Source of the DNA: UBA9980 sp964436235
Lineage (GTDB): Bacteria > Muiribacteriota > UBA9980
Reading direction: 5' to 3'
Length of the DNA: 64,000 nt
Assembly: GCA_964436235.1 (NCBI GenBank)
Contig: CAYTCW010000003.1
Coordinates: forward strand, 13,031-77,030
A model generated the notes under the pieces. That model saw only the letters and a list, made by a program, of their open reading frames with translations, had not been told where the DNA came from and ran no database searches. The translations under genes were made by a program, and so were the position numbers. Of this stretch, positions 26,418-33,074 are shown piece by piece (position 1 is the stretch's first letter; each line of letters starts with the position of its first letter).

Positions 26418-27091
26418 ACGTCATAACCCCAGAATTCGATATTGTTAGGAACGCCTTTAGAATCAAGTATATTTTTCAACTCGCGCGTCTCGTCTATCAT
26501 AGGCTGTTCCCACGCACCCTGACCGACGCATACTATTATTTTATTGGCGCGGTAAAGGTCTAAAAACCAGGGATCCGATAAATTTTTAAGATATTCAAGA
26601 GGCGTATTGTAATAAACGTTTTCATCCATATAATCGCCGATACATAAATTAAGGCGGTAAATTCCGCTAAGAGCGATCAAAGTATCAAAAACATCCGGAT
26701 GGCGGAAGAAAAAATTAGCAGAGTGATAACCTCCCATACTGCATCCGGTAGCTATGAACCCGCCGTTATAATTAAGCAGATTGCGCAGTCCGGGAATTAA
26801 TTCGCCCACCACGTAACGGTCGTAATCGTTATGGCGCTTAGCGCGGTCGGCGGGATGCGCGTCGTTATTGAGCCATGACTGTCCGTCTATTCCATCGATG
26901 GCTATAAGTTTGATTTTGCCGGCATCTATAAATTCGCGGCAGGCCTCGATCATTCCGAAATGTTCATAATCGTAAAAACGGCCGTTCGCCGACGGAAATA
27001 TAATTACTGGTTTTCCCCAGTGACCGTATATTTTAAACTCCATATCATGGCCAAGATTAGAACTCCACCACTTATAATACTCTACATGCAT
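26418..27091 (-). CDS. Esterase-like alpha/beta hydrolase, 3' end lost in gap
   Basis: 224 codons are visible from ATG 27091, which follows AAGGAGAG at 9 bp. The protein opens MHVEYYKWWSSNLG and contains GHWGKPVIIFPS (about 25-36), the nucleophile elbow GCSMGGYHS (about 117-125, Ser in GxSxGG) and FRHPDVFDTLIALSG, all typical of the putative esterase (EstD/FrsA-like) group of cytoplasmic alpha/beta hydrolases. The visible part ends at IEFWGYD, where relatives continue with a short segment carrying the catalytic His (usually an NHDW-type motif), so about 20-30 residues are probably hidden in the gap. The gene is not necessarily broken. The substrate is unknown. Confidence 0.8.
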
Positions 27092-27172
27092 TAAATCAAT
27101 CTCTCCTTATAAAAATTTTAGCTCGATAGCAGCGTTATAAAAACGGATATCGCAAAGAGCGGAAACTTAAAA

Positions 27173-28534
27173 TTACCACCCCTTTTTAACTGATTTTATA
27201 GTCTGGCGAAACACTTCTAAAAAATAATCGAGAGACTTTTTTGAAATATTAAGCGCAGGTTCTATTCTTATGGTTTTTGAATTCAATAAAGTTCCGGCGA
27301 CTAAAATTCCTCTTTTAAAAAGCCCGGCGGCAATCGCATAACCGAACTCCGAATCGATAAACTCCAATCCGATTAAAAGGCCGAGCCCGCGAACGTCTAT
27401 CAAATAGTCTTCATTTTCTTTCTGTATCTTTTTTAATTGTTCGATAAGGTATTTTCCGGATACGGCCGCCCTGCCCGCTAAATTTTCACTGAGAGTAACG
27501 TTTATAGCAGCTATACCCGCCGCGCACGCCAGAGGATTTCCGCCGAAAGTAGAGGAATGAATAAAAGGATTGGGCTCCATTACCTTCCATATTTTAGGAG
27601 TGGACATAAATGCCGAAAGTGGCATCACTCCGCCGCCAAGAGCCTTTCCGAGACACATTATATCCGGGGCTACGTCCCAGTGGTTAACTCCGAAAAGTTT
27701 TCCGGTGCGCCCTAAGCCCGTCTGGACTTCATCCGCGATCAGAAGAACGCCGTAGCGGTCGCAGATTTTGCGAAGTTTAGGGAAAAAGTCATCGGGCGGA
27801 ACTATAGCGCCGGCCTCGCCCTGAACCGGTTCGACCACGACGCCCGCGATATCGAAACCGACCATTTTAGCTCTCTGCAGCTCCTGCTCGACCGCGGCCG
27901 CCTCGCCGTATGGAACAAAATAAACGTCCTGCAGCAGAGGCTCGAAAGGCACCCGAAACTCGGCCTTGCCCATAAGCGAAAGCGAGCCGTATGATTTTCC
28001 ATGAAATCCTTTTATAAATGAAATAAAACCGGATTTGCCGGTATATAAGCGGGCGAGTTTCATAGCGCCTTCGACCGCGTCGGTGCCGTTATTTATGAAA
28101 AAACAATATTGAAGATCGCCCGGGGATATCTCGCCTAAAATTTCAGAAAGCGCTCCGCGCAAGGGATCGAGCAGTTCCTGCGAAGAAAGCGACATTCTTT
28201 TAAGCTGATCGCAGACGGCTTTAACTATTTTCGGATGCCTTATTCCGGCCGAATAAATGCCGAAGCCGCCGAGAAGATCGAGATATTTGCGGCCGAGAAC
28301 ATCCGTAAAGTAAGAGCCGCTTCCGTTCCATTCCACGGCGGCAAAACCGTCTGATTCCGTAACCGATTTGCGATATTCCAAAAAACCCTTGTTGTAATAG
28401 CCCTCAAAATTTTCGAGCGTTTCAGACACTATGCGCCTGGCGGTTGACTCGCTGATTTTTTTCGTGGATATAATATCTAACCACTTTTGAGACTCATCTA
28501 TTATTTTTTTATCATTTGCCTTCATAAAAACCAT
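27173..28534 (-). CDS. Class III aminotransferase, putrescine aminotransferase-like
   Basis: 453 residues. PLP fold type I: GTDAVEGAMKLAR (about 155), FHGKSYGSLS, VVVEPVQGEAG (about 240), ADEVQTGLGRTGK (about 272-284) and the PLP lysine in CLGKALGGGVMP (about 300). The N-terminal extension and overall wording (YLDLLGGFGIYSAGIRHPKIV) match the putrescine aminotransferase PatA/YgjG group, which converts putrescine to 4-aminobutanal with 2-oxoglutarate. Ornithine or acetylornithine aminotransferase is the main alternative. The link to agmatinase 15 kb away gives a plausible putrescine-using pathway. A second in-frame ATG at 28525 with GGATGG before it is an equally good start. It has its own promoter. 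Confidence 0.8.
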   Translation of the reverse strand: MVFMKANDKKIIDESQKWLDIISTKKISESTARRIVSETLENFEGYYNKGFLEYRKSVTESDGFAAVEWNGSGSYFTDVLGRKYLDLLGGFGIYSAGIRHPKIVKAVCDQLKRMSLSSQELLDPLRGALSEILGEISPGDLQYCFFINNGTDAVEGAMKLARLYTGKSGFISFIKGFHGKSYGSLSLMGKAEFRVPFEPLLQDVYFVPYGEAAAVEQELQRAKMVGFDIAGVVVEPVQGEAGAIVPPDDFFPKLRKICDRYGVLLIADEVQTGLGRTGKLFGVNHWDVAPDIMCLGKALGGGVMPLSAFMSTPKIWKVMEPNPFIHSSTFGGNPLACAAGIAAINVTLSENLAGRAAVSGKYLIEQLKKIQKENEDYLIDVRGLGLLIGLEFIDSEFGYAIAAGLFKRGILVAGTLLNSKTIRIEPALNISKKSLDYFLEVFRQTIKSVKKGW

Positions 28535-28572
28535 CCATCTTCTCTTCTTTAACTTCGTGAAAACTGATTATA

Positions 28573-28601
28573 ATTATAGCACATTAAACTCATAAAATCA
28601 A
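28573..28601 (-). promoter_or_regulatory. Sigma-70-type promoter for the aminotransferase
   Basis: On the minus strand: TTGATT (28601-28596), 17 bp, TATAAT (28578-28573), with extended -10 TG. The rest of the gap to 28808 shows no gene, no strong hairpin and no repeat that I can support. Confidence 0.7.
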
Positions 28602-28808
28602 ATGCAAAATTTTAGAATCAGTCAAAATTCAGAGCCTATGACCAAACTTAAAACCCGAAAAATTAACGCCGAAAAGAAAAAAACTGCCGGCTTGAATACG
28701 CTTCGCCATAAGCGCGCATAAACTCAATACGACAGATTTTTATCGAGCGCTAAAAAATAAAACGCCCGGTATTAAATTGTGAAATTCTATAAATATTAAA
28801 AAGTTTAA

Positions 28809-29228
28809 CTATTGCAGCGTTATAAAATCTAAAAAGCCTAAAAGTTTTATAAGCATCGCATAAGTATCTTTGTGTTCAGGTTTGCTCTTCAAATATTTGA
28901 GAATGAGCGCGAGTTTTTCTTCGGTAAGTTTTTTTCCGTTTTTGCTGAGAACCGCTTTTTTAAGATTATTCAAGCTGTCGTCAAGTTTAAGCGAAAAATC
29001 GGTTTCTTTATATCCGTCGGGCCTTTCAATGCCGAACATCCAGTCCGTAGAAAGTCCGTTTTTAACGCAATATCTAATTAAAAGCTCCGGAGGAAATTTG
29101 TCGTTCTTTTTAAAACCGGAAAGCGCCTGAGGGGTGACTTTAAGAGCGCGTGCTATTCCCGCATCAGTTTTTTCGCCGCTATACTTTTTTAACTTTTTAA
29201 TCGTTTTGTTGAAACTAAACATAATCAC
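28809..29228 (-). CDS. Phage CI-repressor-like HTH regulator
   Basis: 139 residues. The N-terminal 65 residues (FNKTIKKLKKYSG, DAGIARALKVTPQALSGFKK, ELLIRYCVKNGLSTDWMFG) match the HTH domain of the Bacteriophage CI repressor family, including the typical NGLSTDWMFG ending. The C-terminal half is helical and lacks an S24 self-cleavage domain, so control must be by another means. It is divergent from a second small HTH gene at 29486. The shared region has a tandem 7-mer ACCGCCG (29249-29262), a consensus promoter and nested palindromes. No other phage gene is present, so this is probably a domesticated regulator pair or a remnant. Confidence 0.75.
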   Translation of the reverse strand: MIMFSFNKTIKKLKKYSGEKTDAGIARALKVTPQALSGFKKNDKFPPELLIRYCVKNGLSTDWMFGIERPDGYKETDFSLKLDDSLNNLKKAVLSKNGKKLTEEKLALILKYLKSKPEHKDTYAMLIKLLGFLDFITLQ

Positions 29229-29322
29229 TCTCTCTATACTTAAAAATTACCGCCGACCGCCGTGTTGTAAAGTATTAGTTTATACCCTTAATTAGTAATT
29301 TAAATGTTTTTACATTTTTTTC

Positions 29323-29351
29323 TTGACATTACGAAATAAATAAGTTATAAT
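29323..29351 (+). promoter_or_regulatory. Perfect consensus sigma-70 promoter for the small HTH gene
   Basis: TTGACA (29323-29328), 17 bp, TATAAT (29346-29351). Both hexamers are perfect. The expected start site near 29358 lies about 30 bp before nested palindromes at 29388-29405. The leader to the ATG at 29486 is about 128 nt and ends in a long A/T-only stretch. Confidence 0.85.
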
Positions 29352-29387
29352 CCACTTTAGCCCGGGCAAACATAACAACACCAGTCA

Positions 29388-29405
29388 AGGTTAAACCTGT
29401 TTAAC
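29388..29405. promoter_or_regulatory. Nested palindromes, candidate operator
   Basis: Two overlapping dyads: AGGTT-A-AACCT (29388-29398) and GTTAAA-CCTG-TTTAAC (29390-29405). They lie just downstream of a perfect promoter between two divergent HTH genes, the expected place for a repressor site. They could also form a small RNA hairpin. Binding is inference. Confidence 0.4.
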
Positions 29406-29485
29406 TTTATTTTACAACAAAAAATAAAAAAATGCAAGATTTTTTTATTTTTTTTTTATTTTTAAAAAAAGAAAGCGATAAAGTT

Positions 29486-29728
29486 ATGAGCGATAAAGGC
29501 AGAAAAATAAGAGGACTGTTAATGATGAAGGGTATGAGCGTGACTAATATCGCTGAAACAATGGGAGTAAGTTTAACTTTTGTTTCACTTGTCATTAACG
29601 AAAAGAAAAAATCACGAAGGATCCAGGAGTTTATAGCTCAATTGCTTGGATTATCTTATGCGCAGCTATGGAAAAAAAATCTATTGGGCGCCGATTCGAA
29701 AATAGACATAGACATAAAAAAAGATTAA
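29486..29728 (+). CDS. Small HTH regulator (Ner/Nlp-like)
   Basis: 80 residues from ATG 29486; a longer frame starting at 29432 begins in a poly-T tract and gives a Phe-rich peptide that looks spurious. One HTH domain covers most of it: IRGLLMMKGMSVTNIAETMGVSLTFVSLVINEKKKSRRIQEFIAQLLG. The RRIQEFIAxLLG ending resembles the Ner/Nlp group of phage Mu-type transcription factors and small XRE proteins. The Shine-Dalgarno is weak (GAAAG). The gene is divergent from the CI-like gene and ends in a bidirectional hairpin. A Cro/CI-style switch is a reasonable hypothesis, though neither partner has phage neighbours. Confidence 0.7.
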   Translation: MSDKGRKIRGLLMMKGMSVTNIAETMGVSLTFVSLVINEKKKSRRIQEFIAQLLGLSYAQLWKKNLLGADSKIDIDIKKD

Positions 29729-29808
29729 CCGGTTGTCTTTACTGACTCAAATTATAATGATTTATCGTTATCGGTCTTAGTTGCGACGGTTTTAGATTAT
29801 AAACATAC

Positions 29809-29854
29809 ATAAACATAAAAAAAAGCGGCTGGCGGCCGCTTTTTTTATGTTTAT
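29809..29854. terminator. Bidirectional terminator between the HTH gene and rubredoxin
   Basis: GCGGC (29825-29829) pairs with GCCGC (29835-29839) around a 5-nt loop. The stem continues through seven A:T pairs, one bulged A (29817) and eight further pairs (29809-29816 with 29847-29854). A and T runs flank both sides, giving a U-tract on either strand. Confidence 0.85.
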
Positions 29855-29896
29855 AAATTTCCGGACGGTTTTATACCGCCGTGAATAAAACAGAAA

Positions 29897-30055
29897 TTAT
29901 ATTTTTTCGAAACTATCTTTTCCTACGCCGCATGCAGGGCAAACCCAATCATCGGCTATAGATTCAAAAGGAGTTCCGGGAGCGATTCCGCCATCAGGAT
30001 CTCCGGCGGCCGGGTCATAAATATAATCACACACAGTGCATCTCCATTTATCCAT
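29897..30055 (-). CDS. Rubredoxin
   Basis: 52 residues, the classic rubredoxin length. The protein begins MDKWRCTVCDYIYDPAAGD and contains both Cys pairs, CTVC (6-9) and CPAC (39-42), that bind one iron, with the conserved aromatic pair YIYDP and GTPFESIADDWVCP. It is a one-electron carrier in the cytoplasm, typically serving superoxide reductase, rubrerythrin, rubredoxin:oxygen oxidoreductase or alkane systems. ATG at 30055 follows GGAGGATG. It lies 84 bp downstream of ferritin on the same strand, so the two may form an iron and oxygen stress unit. No partner reductase is in the window. Confidence 0.96.
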   Translation of the reverse strand: MDKWRCTVCDYIYDPAAGDPDGGIAPGTPFESIADDWVCPACGVGKDSFEKI

Positions 30056-30139
30056 TTTAACATCCTCCTGTTACTTCGATTTATTTTCCCGATAATAACG
30101 ACGATTATATAACCTCGTAAAAATTAAATTTAAAAAGAA

Positions 30140-30631
30140 TTAATCTTTTTTACGAAGGCCGAGCTGATGATCGAGCATCATAATCGAGCTCATCTTACCG
30201 CCCGACATTTTAATTCTTTCAACTATTTCACTGGCGTTAGCTTCTTCTTCGACCTGTTCTTTTATGAACCACTGAAGCATTATCTGGCCCGGATAATCTT
30301 CTTCGCCGAGAGCTAATTTATATAATTTATGAATGCTTGAGGTCACGTGTTTTTCGTGCTCGTAAGTTTTTTCGAAGATATCGGCTACCGATTTAAAATT
30401 TGAAGGCGGTTCGTCTATTTTCGGAAGAACGACCTTATAACCTCTGTCAATAAGATGCTCGATCATTTTTTCGGCGTGCTCCGCTTCTTCTTCGGCCTGA
30501 AGGTTAAGCCAGCTTGCCATACCCTTTAAATTATTGATCCTGCAATAAATCGACATCGATTTATAGAGATAACTCGAGTAGAGTTCGAGACCGATCTGCT
30601 TGTTTATGGCTGAAAATAATTTTGTACTGAT
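30140..30631 (-). CDS. ftnA: Ferritin, apparently starting at ATC
   Basis: 163 residues if started at ATC 30631. The first ATG in frame (30556) would begin at MSIYC and remove the first 25 residues, which are clearly ferritin (KLFSAINKQIGLELYSSYLY, carrying the ferroxidase Glu). Between the upstream in-frame stop and that ATG there is no ATG, GTG, TTG or CTG. GGAGG (30640-30644) lies exactly 8 nt before ATC. Ferroxidase-site residues are visible in EEEAEHAEKM and later in QWFIKEQVEEEA. Ferritin stores iron as a 24-mer and detoxifies Fe(II). A promoter lies at 30660-30688 and rubredoxin is downstream. A sequencing error at the start codon is the alternative. Confidence 0.88.
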   Translation of the reverse strand: MSTKLFSAINKQIGLELYSSYLYKSMSIYCRINNLKGMASWLNLQAEEEAEHAEKMIEHLIDRGYKVVLPKIDEPPSNFKSVADIFEKTYEHEKHVTSSIHKLYKLALGEEDYPGQIMLQWFIKEQVEEEANASEIVERIKMSGGKMSSIMMLDHQLGLRKKD

Positions 30632-30659
30632 ATTAATCGCCTCCTGTAAGTTTTAATTC

Positions 30660-30688
30660 ATAATACTATAAAAAAAATAAATTGTCAA
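30660..30688 (-). promoter_or_regulatory. Sigma-70-type promoter for ferritin
   Basis: On the minus strand: TTGACA (30688-30683), 17 bp, TATTAT (30665-30660). The start site near 30653 gives a leader of about 22 nt containing GGAGG, which supports initiation at 30631 rather than at the internal ATG 75 bases later. Confidence 0.8.
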
Positions 30689-30744
30689 TTAAAAAAACGA
30701 TAATCGACAAAATTCGTCAAGTTTATCTTCGGAACGCATAAAAA

Positions 30745-30795
30745 CGGCCCCGAAAATCAACGCAGTTCTAAGAACGCCTCGATTCGTCAGGGCCG
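30745..30795 (-). terminator. Branched hairpin, likely terminator of the 52-residue gene
   Basis: Outer stem CGGCCC (30745-30750) with GGGCCG (30790-30795); inner pairs AATC/GATT and GTTC-TAA-GAAC. On the minus strand the outer stem is followed by UUUU. It lies between the small gene and the ferritin promoter. A structured RNA element is an alternative reading because the inside is more ordered than in most terminators. Confidence 0.55.
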
Positions 30796-30835
30796 CCTAT
30801 AAATAACTTTATCCGCTAATTCTTACGATCCGTTT

Positions 30836-30994
30836 TTATACTGGATTCATATCTGAAATGAATATATTATCGCTAAAAATATCGGTTTTAGATTTCATTA
30901 CTTCCTGCATTATCTCAAATGTATTTTTAACCGGATTTCTCGATTCTTTAAATAATCCTTCGAATAAGTGAGAATGATATTTGCTTCGATTCAT
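30836..30994 (-). CDS. Small hypothetical protein, 52 residues
   Basis: 52 residues, starting MNRSKYHSHLFEGLFKES and ending DMNPV. It is not recognised. A Shine-Dalgarno GGGGTGA lies 8 bp before the ATG, and a hairpin follows the stop, which makes it look like a real gene despite its size. Composition is mixed and soluble, with no membrane helix and no cysteines; the middle (KNTFEIMQEVMKSKTDIF) could form a helix. It is divergent from the DUF362/ferredoxin gene and precedes ferritin on the same strand, so an iron or redox link is possible but unproven. I found no convincing promoter for it. Confidence 0.5.
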   Translation of the reverse strand: MNRSKYHSHLFEGLFKESRNPVKNTFEIMQEVMKSKTDIFSDNIFISDMNPV

Positions 30995-31033
30995 GCTGCG
31001 TCACCCCGTTTTATTAATTAATTAAAATATCGG

Positions 31034-31063
31034 TTGAAATCAGGCATAGTTTAGTTATATAAT
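31034..31063 (+). promoter_or_regulatory. Sigma-70-type promoter for the DUF362 gene
   Basis: TTGAAA (31034-31039), 18 bp, TATAAT (31058-31063). It precedes a leader of about 65 nt with AGGAGG just before the ATG at 31136. A second TATAAT at 31087 has no matching -35. Confidence 0.6.
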
Positions 31064-31135
31064 TAAGAAAATAAATTTTGCTTCCATATAATGTAATCAA
31101 GCCCATGAAAAATAAAAAATATAACAGGAGGTCTT

Positions 31136-32230
31136 ATGAAATCAAAAGAAAATTCGATTCAAAAAGCGAAGGTATTCTTTAAAAAAACCAAAGCCGGTGA
31201 GACGGCCAAACAAATAGCGGACGATAATCTTGAACTTATTACTAAATTAGACGCTTTCGAAACTATTAAAAGCGGCGATTTCGTCGCGATAAAAATGCAT
31301 TTCGGCGATAAGGGCAATATCGGCCATATCAAACCGGAGGCGGTAAAAGCCCTTGGCGACGCCATAAAGGCCAAAAAAGCCCGCCCGTTTTTAGTCGAAA
31401 CTTCGACGCTGTACGTAGGCGAGCGTTCGAACGCCTACGACCACATAAATATAGCCTATAAACACGGTTTTACCTTTGAAAAAACCGGAGTTCCGATAAT
31501 AATGGCGGACGGCCTGTTAGGCAGCGCACAATCGCCCATAAAAATAAACGGTAAGCACTATAAAGAAGTTTTTGTCGCAAGCGACGCTCTTCATTACGAC
31601 TTTTTAATTTGCCTCAATCACGTTACCGGACATATAATAACCGGAATAGGCGCGGCCATCAAAAATATAGGAATGGGGCTCACCGCGCGCGGCGGCAAAC
31701 TCAGCCAGCACTCAGGCGTTCTTCCCTCCATAGCCGAAAAAAAATGTATTAAATGCGGCCGCTGCGTTGAATTTTGCCCGGCCGGCGCGATCGGCGAAAC
31801 TGAAAAAACCTTTGTAATCGACGCGGCGAAATGTATAGGCTGCGGCGAGTGCATTTCGGTCTGTAAAAACGACGCCGTTAAATTTTCATGGAAACAATCG
31901 TCTAAAATAGTTCAGGAAAAAATGGCCGAGCACGCCCTCGGAGTCGTCAGCGGCAAAAAAGACCGGCTTTTATTGACCAACCACATTATACACGTCACAA
32001 AAGAATGCGACTGCATGGCTAAAGATGAAAAGTGCGTAATAGGCGACACCGGAATTCTTGCGTCGAGCGACCCGGTAGCCCTCGATAAAGCGACCATCGA
32101 CATAGTAAAAAAACTGCACTCATATTCGTTCAATTACGAAAATGAAAGCCCGCTTAATCCTCTGCAGCAGCTTGAACACGGCCAGAAGATCGGACTCGGA
32201 GTAATGGATTACGAGCTGGTTGAAATATAA
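31136..32230 (+). CDS. DUF362 protein with two 4Fe-4S clusters
   Basis: 364 residues. Residues 20-195 are a DUF362 domain (VAIKMHFGDKGNIGHIKPEAVKAL; LVETSTLYVGERSNA; FLICLNHVTGHIITG). A ferredoxin domain follows (about 200-255) with two full cluster motifs, CIKCGRCVEFCP and CIGCGECISVCK, then a C-terminal DUF362-type segment with CDCMAKDEKC and SSDPVALDKATIDIV. The arrangement is common in anaerobes and its biochemical role is unknown; electron transfer is implied by the clusters. A further Cys group (CDCM...C) might hold another metal. It is monocistronic with its own promoter, a strong Shine-Dalgarno and two terminators. Confidence 0.9.
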   Translation: MKSKENSIQKAKVFFKKTKAGETAKQIADDNLELITKLDAFETIKSGDFVAIKMHFGDKGNIGHIKPEAVKALGDAIKAKKARPFLVETSTLYVGERSNAYDHINIAYKHGFTFEKTGVPIIMADGLLGSAQSPIKINGKHYKEVFVASDALHYDFLICLNHVTGHIITGIGAAIKNIGMGLTARGGKLSQHSGVLPSIAEKKCIKCGRCVEFCPAGAIGETEKTFVIDAAKCIGCGECISVCKNDAVKFSWKQSSKIVQEKMAEHALGVVSGKKDRLLLTNHIIHVTKECDCMAKDEKCVIGDTGILASSDPVALDKATIDIVKKLHSYSFNYENESPLNPLQQLEHGQKIGLGVMDYELVEI

Positions 32231-32248
32231 AACTCATAAGCGGCTAAT

Positions 32249-32273
32249 ACCATACAAAAAATATATGGTTTTT
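32249..32273 (+). terminator. Small intrinsic terminator after the DUF362 gene
   Basis: ACCATA (32249-32254) pairs with TATGGT (32264-32269), followed by TTTT. The stem is only 6 bp, so it is probably the first and weaker of two terminators. Confidence 0.5.
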
Positions 32274-32306
32274 AAAACGGCCGATAAAATATATTTCACT
32301 AAGTGA

Positions 32307-32349
32307 AAATAAGCCGCCCCATCGATTTAATTTAAGGGGCGGCTTATTT
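32307..32349. terminator. 14-bp bidirectional terminator between DUF362 and deoD
   Basis: 32307-32320 (AAATAAGCCGCCCC) pairs perfectly with 32336-32349. The GC core is flanked by A/T, and it sits immediately before the deoD stop at 32351, between two convergent genes. Confidence 0.88.
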
Positions 32350-32350
32350 A

Positions 32351-33052
32351 TTATTCAGCTATTTCAAGGGCTATTTCGGCCATTCTAATGAATTTTTTTT
32401 CGCGTTCTTCGCTCGTAGTGGCTTCGTGTGTTACAAGACTGTCGCTGACCGTCAATATAGTCAGAGCGCGGGCGTTAAAGCGCGCGGCTATGGTATAAAG
32501 AGCGGTAGTTTCCATTTCGACGGCCAGAACGTTGTATTTAGCCCATAATTTCCAGGCGTCAGGGTTTTCGCCGTAAAAAACGTCAGTAGATAAAATATTG
32601 CCGACTCTAACTTCGACGCCCATTTTTCGGGCGGTTTCGTAAGCGCTTTGAAGAAGGGAAAAATCCGCCAGCGGCGAATAATCGGCGCCGTTAAAAACCA
32701 ATTTATTATAACTCGAATCCGTAGATGCGCCCATGGCTAATATTATGTCGTAGAGCTTGACTTCGGGCTGCATCGAGCCGCAGGAGCCTATCCTGATTAA
32801 ATTTTTAACGCCGTAAGAAGATATAAGTTCGTTAGCGTATATGGCGATAGAAGGTATTCCCATTCCGCTGCCCTGAACGCTGATACGGCGGCCTTTATAC
32901 TCTCCGGTAAAACCGAGCATGCCCCGAACGCTGTTATAACAGACGGCGCCGGTTAAAAATTTTTCGGCCACGAATTTTGCCCGAAGCGGATCGCCGGCCA
33001 TCAATACCGTTTTTGCGATTTCTCCTTCTTTTGCACCGATATGAATACTCAT
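32351..33052 (-). CDS. deoD: Purine nucleoside phosphorylase, DeoD type
   Basis: 233 residues, the standard length for the hexameric bacterial enzyme, which splits purine (deoxy)nucleosides with phosphate. Motifs: MSIHIGAKEGEIAKTVLMAGDPLRAKFVAEKF (phosphate site), SVRGMLGFTGEYKG, GSGMGIPSIAIYANEL, RIGSCGSMQPEVKL, EMETTALYTIA (nucleoside site) and TVSDSL with the catalytic Asp. Together with the 8-oxoguanine deaminase at 56485 it points to purine salvage. It lies 22 bp downstream of the HEAT/TPR membrane protein and has its own Shine-Dalgarno (GGAGGAAG). Confidence 0.96.
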   Translation of the reverse strand: MSIHIGAKEGEIAKTVLMAGDPLRAKFVAEKFLTGAVCYNSVRGMLGFTGEYKGRRISVQGSGMGIPSIAIYANELISSYGVKNLIRIGSCGSMQPEVKLYDIILAMGASTDSSYNKLVFNGADYSPLADFSLLQSAYETARKMGVEVRVGNILSTDVFYGENPDAWKLWAKYNVLAVEMETTALYTIAARFNARALTILTVSDSLVTHEATTSEEREKKFIRMAEIALEIAE

Positions 33053-33074
33053 TTACTTCCTCCTGATATCTTTA

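Noticed and set aside
26275..26466. Frames running through the N block
   Set aside because: They are created by translating N and do not represent sequence.
29249..29728. Active prophage or toxin-antitoxin module at the HTH pair
   Set aside because: No integrase, structural gene, toxin-like product or attachment repeat lies nearby; only two regulators are present.
30140..30556. Ferritin starting at ATG 30556
   Set aside because: It would cut off the conserved first helix, including a ferroxidase Glu, and has no Shine-Dalgarno, while GGAGG is correctly placed before ATC 30631.
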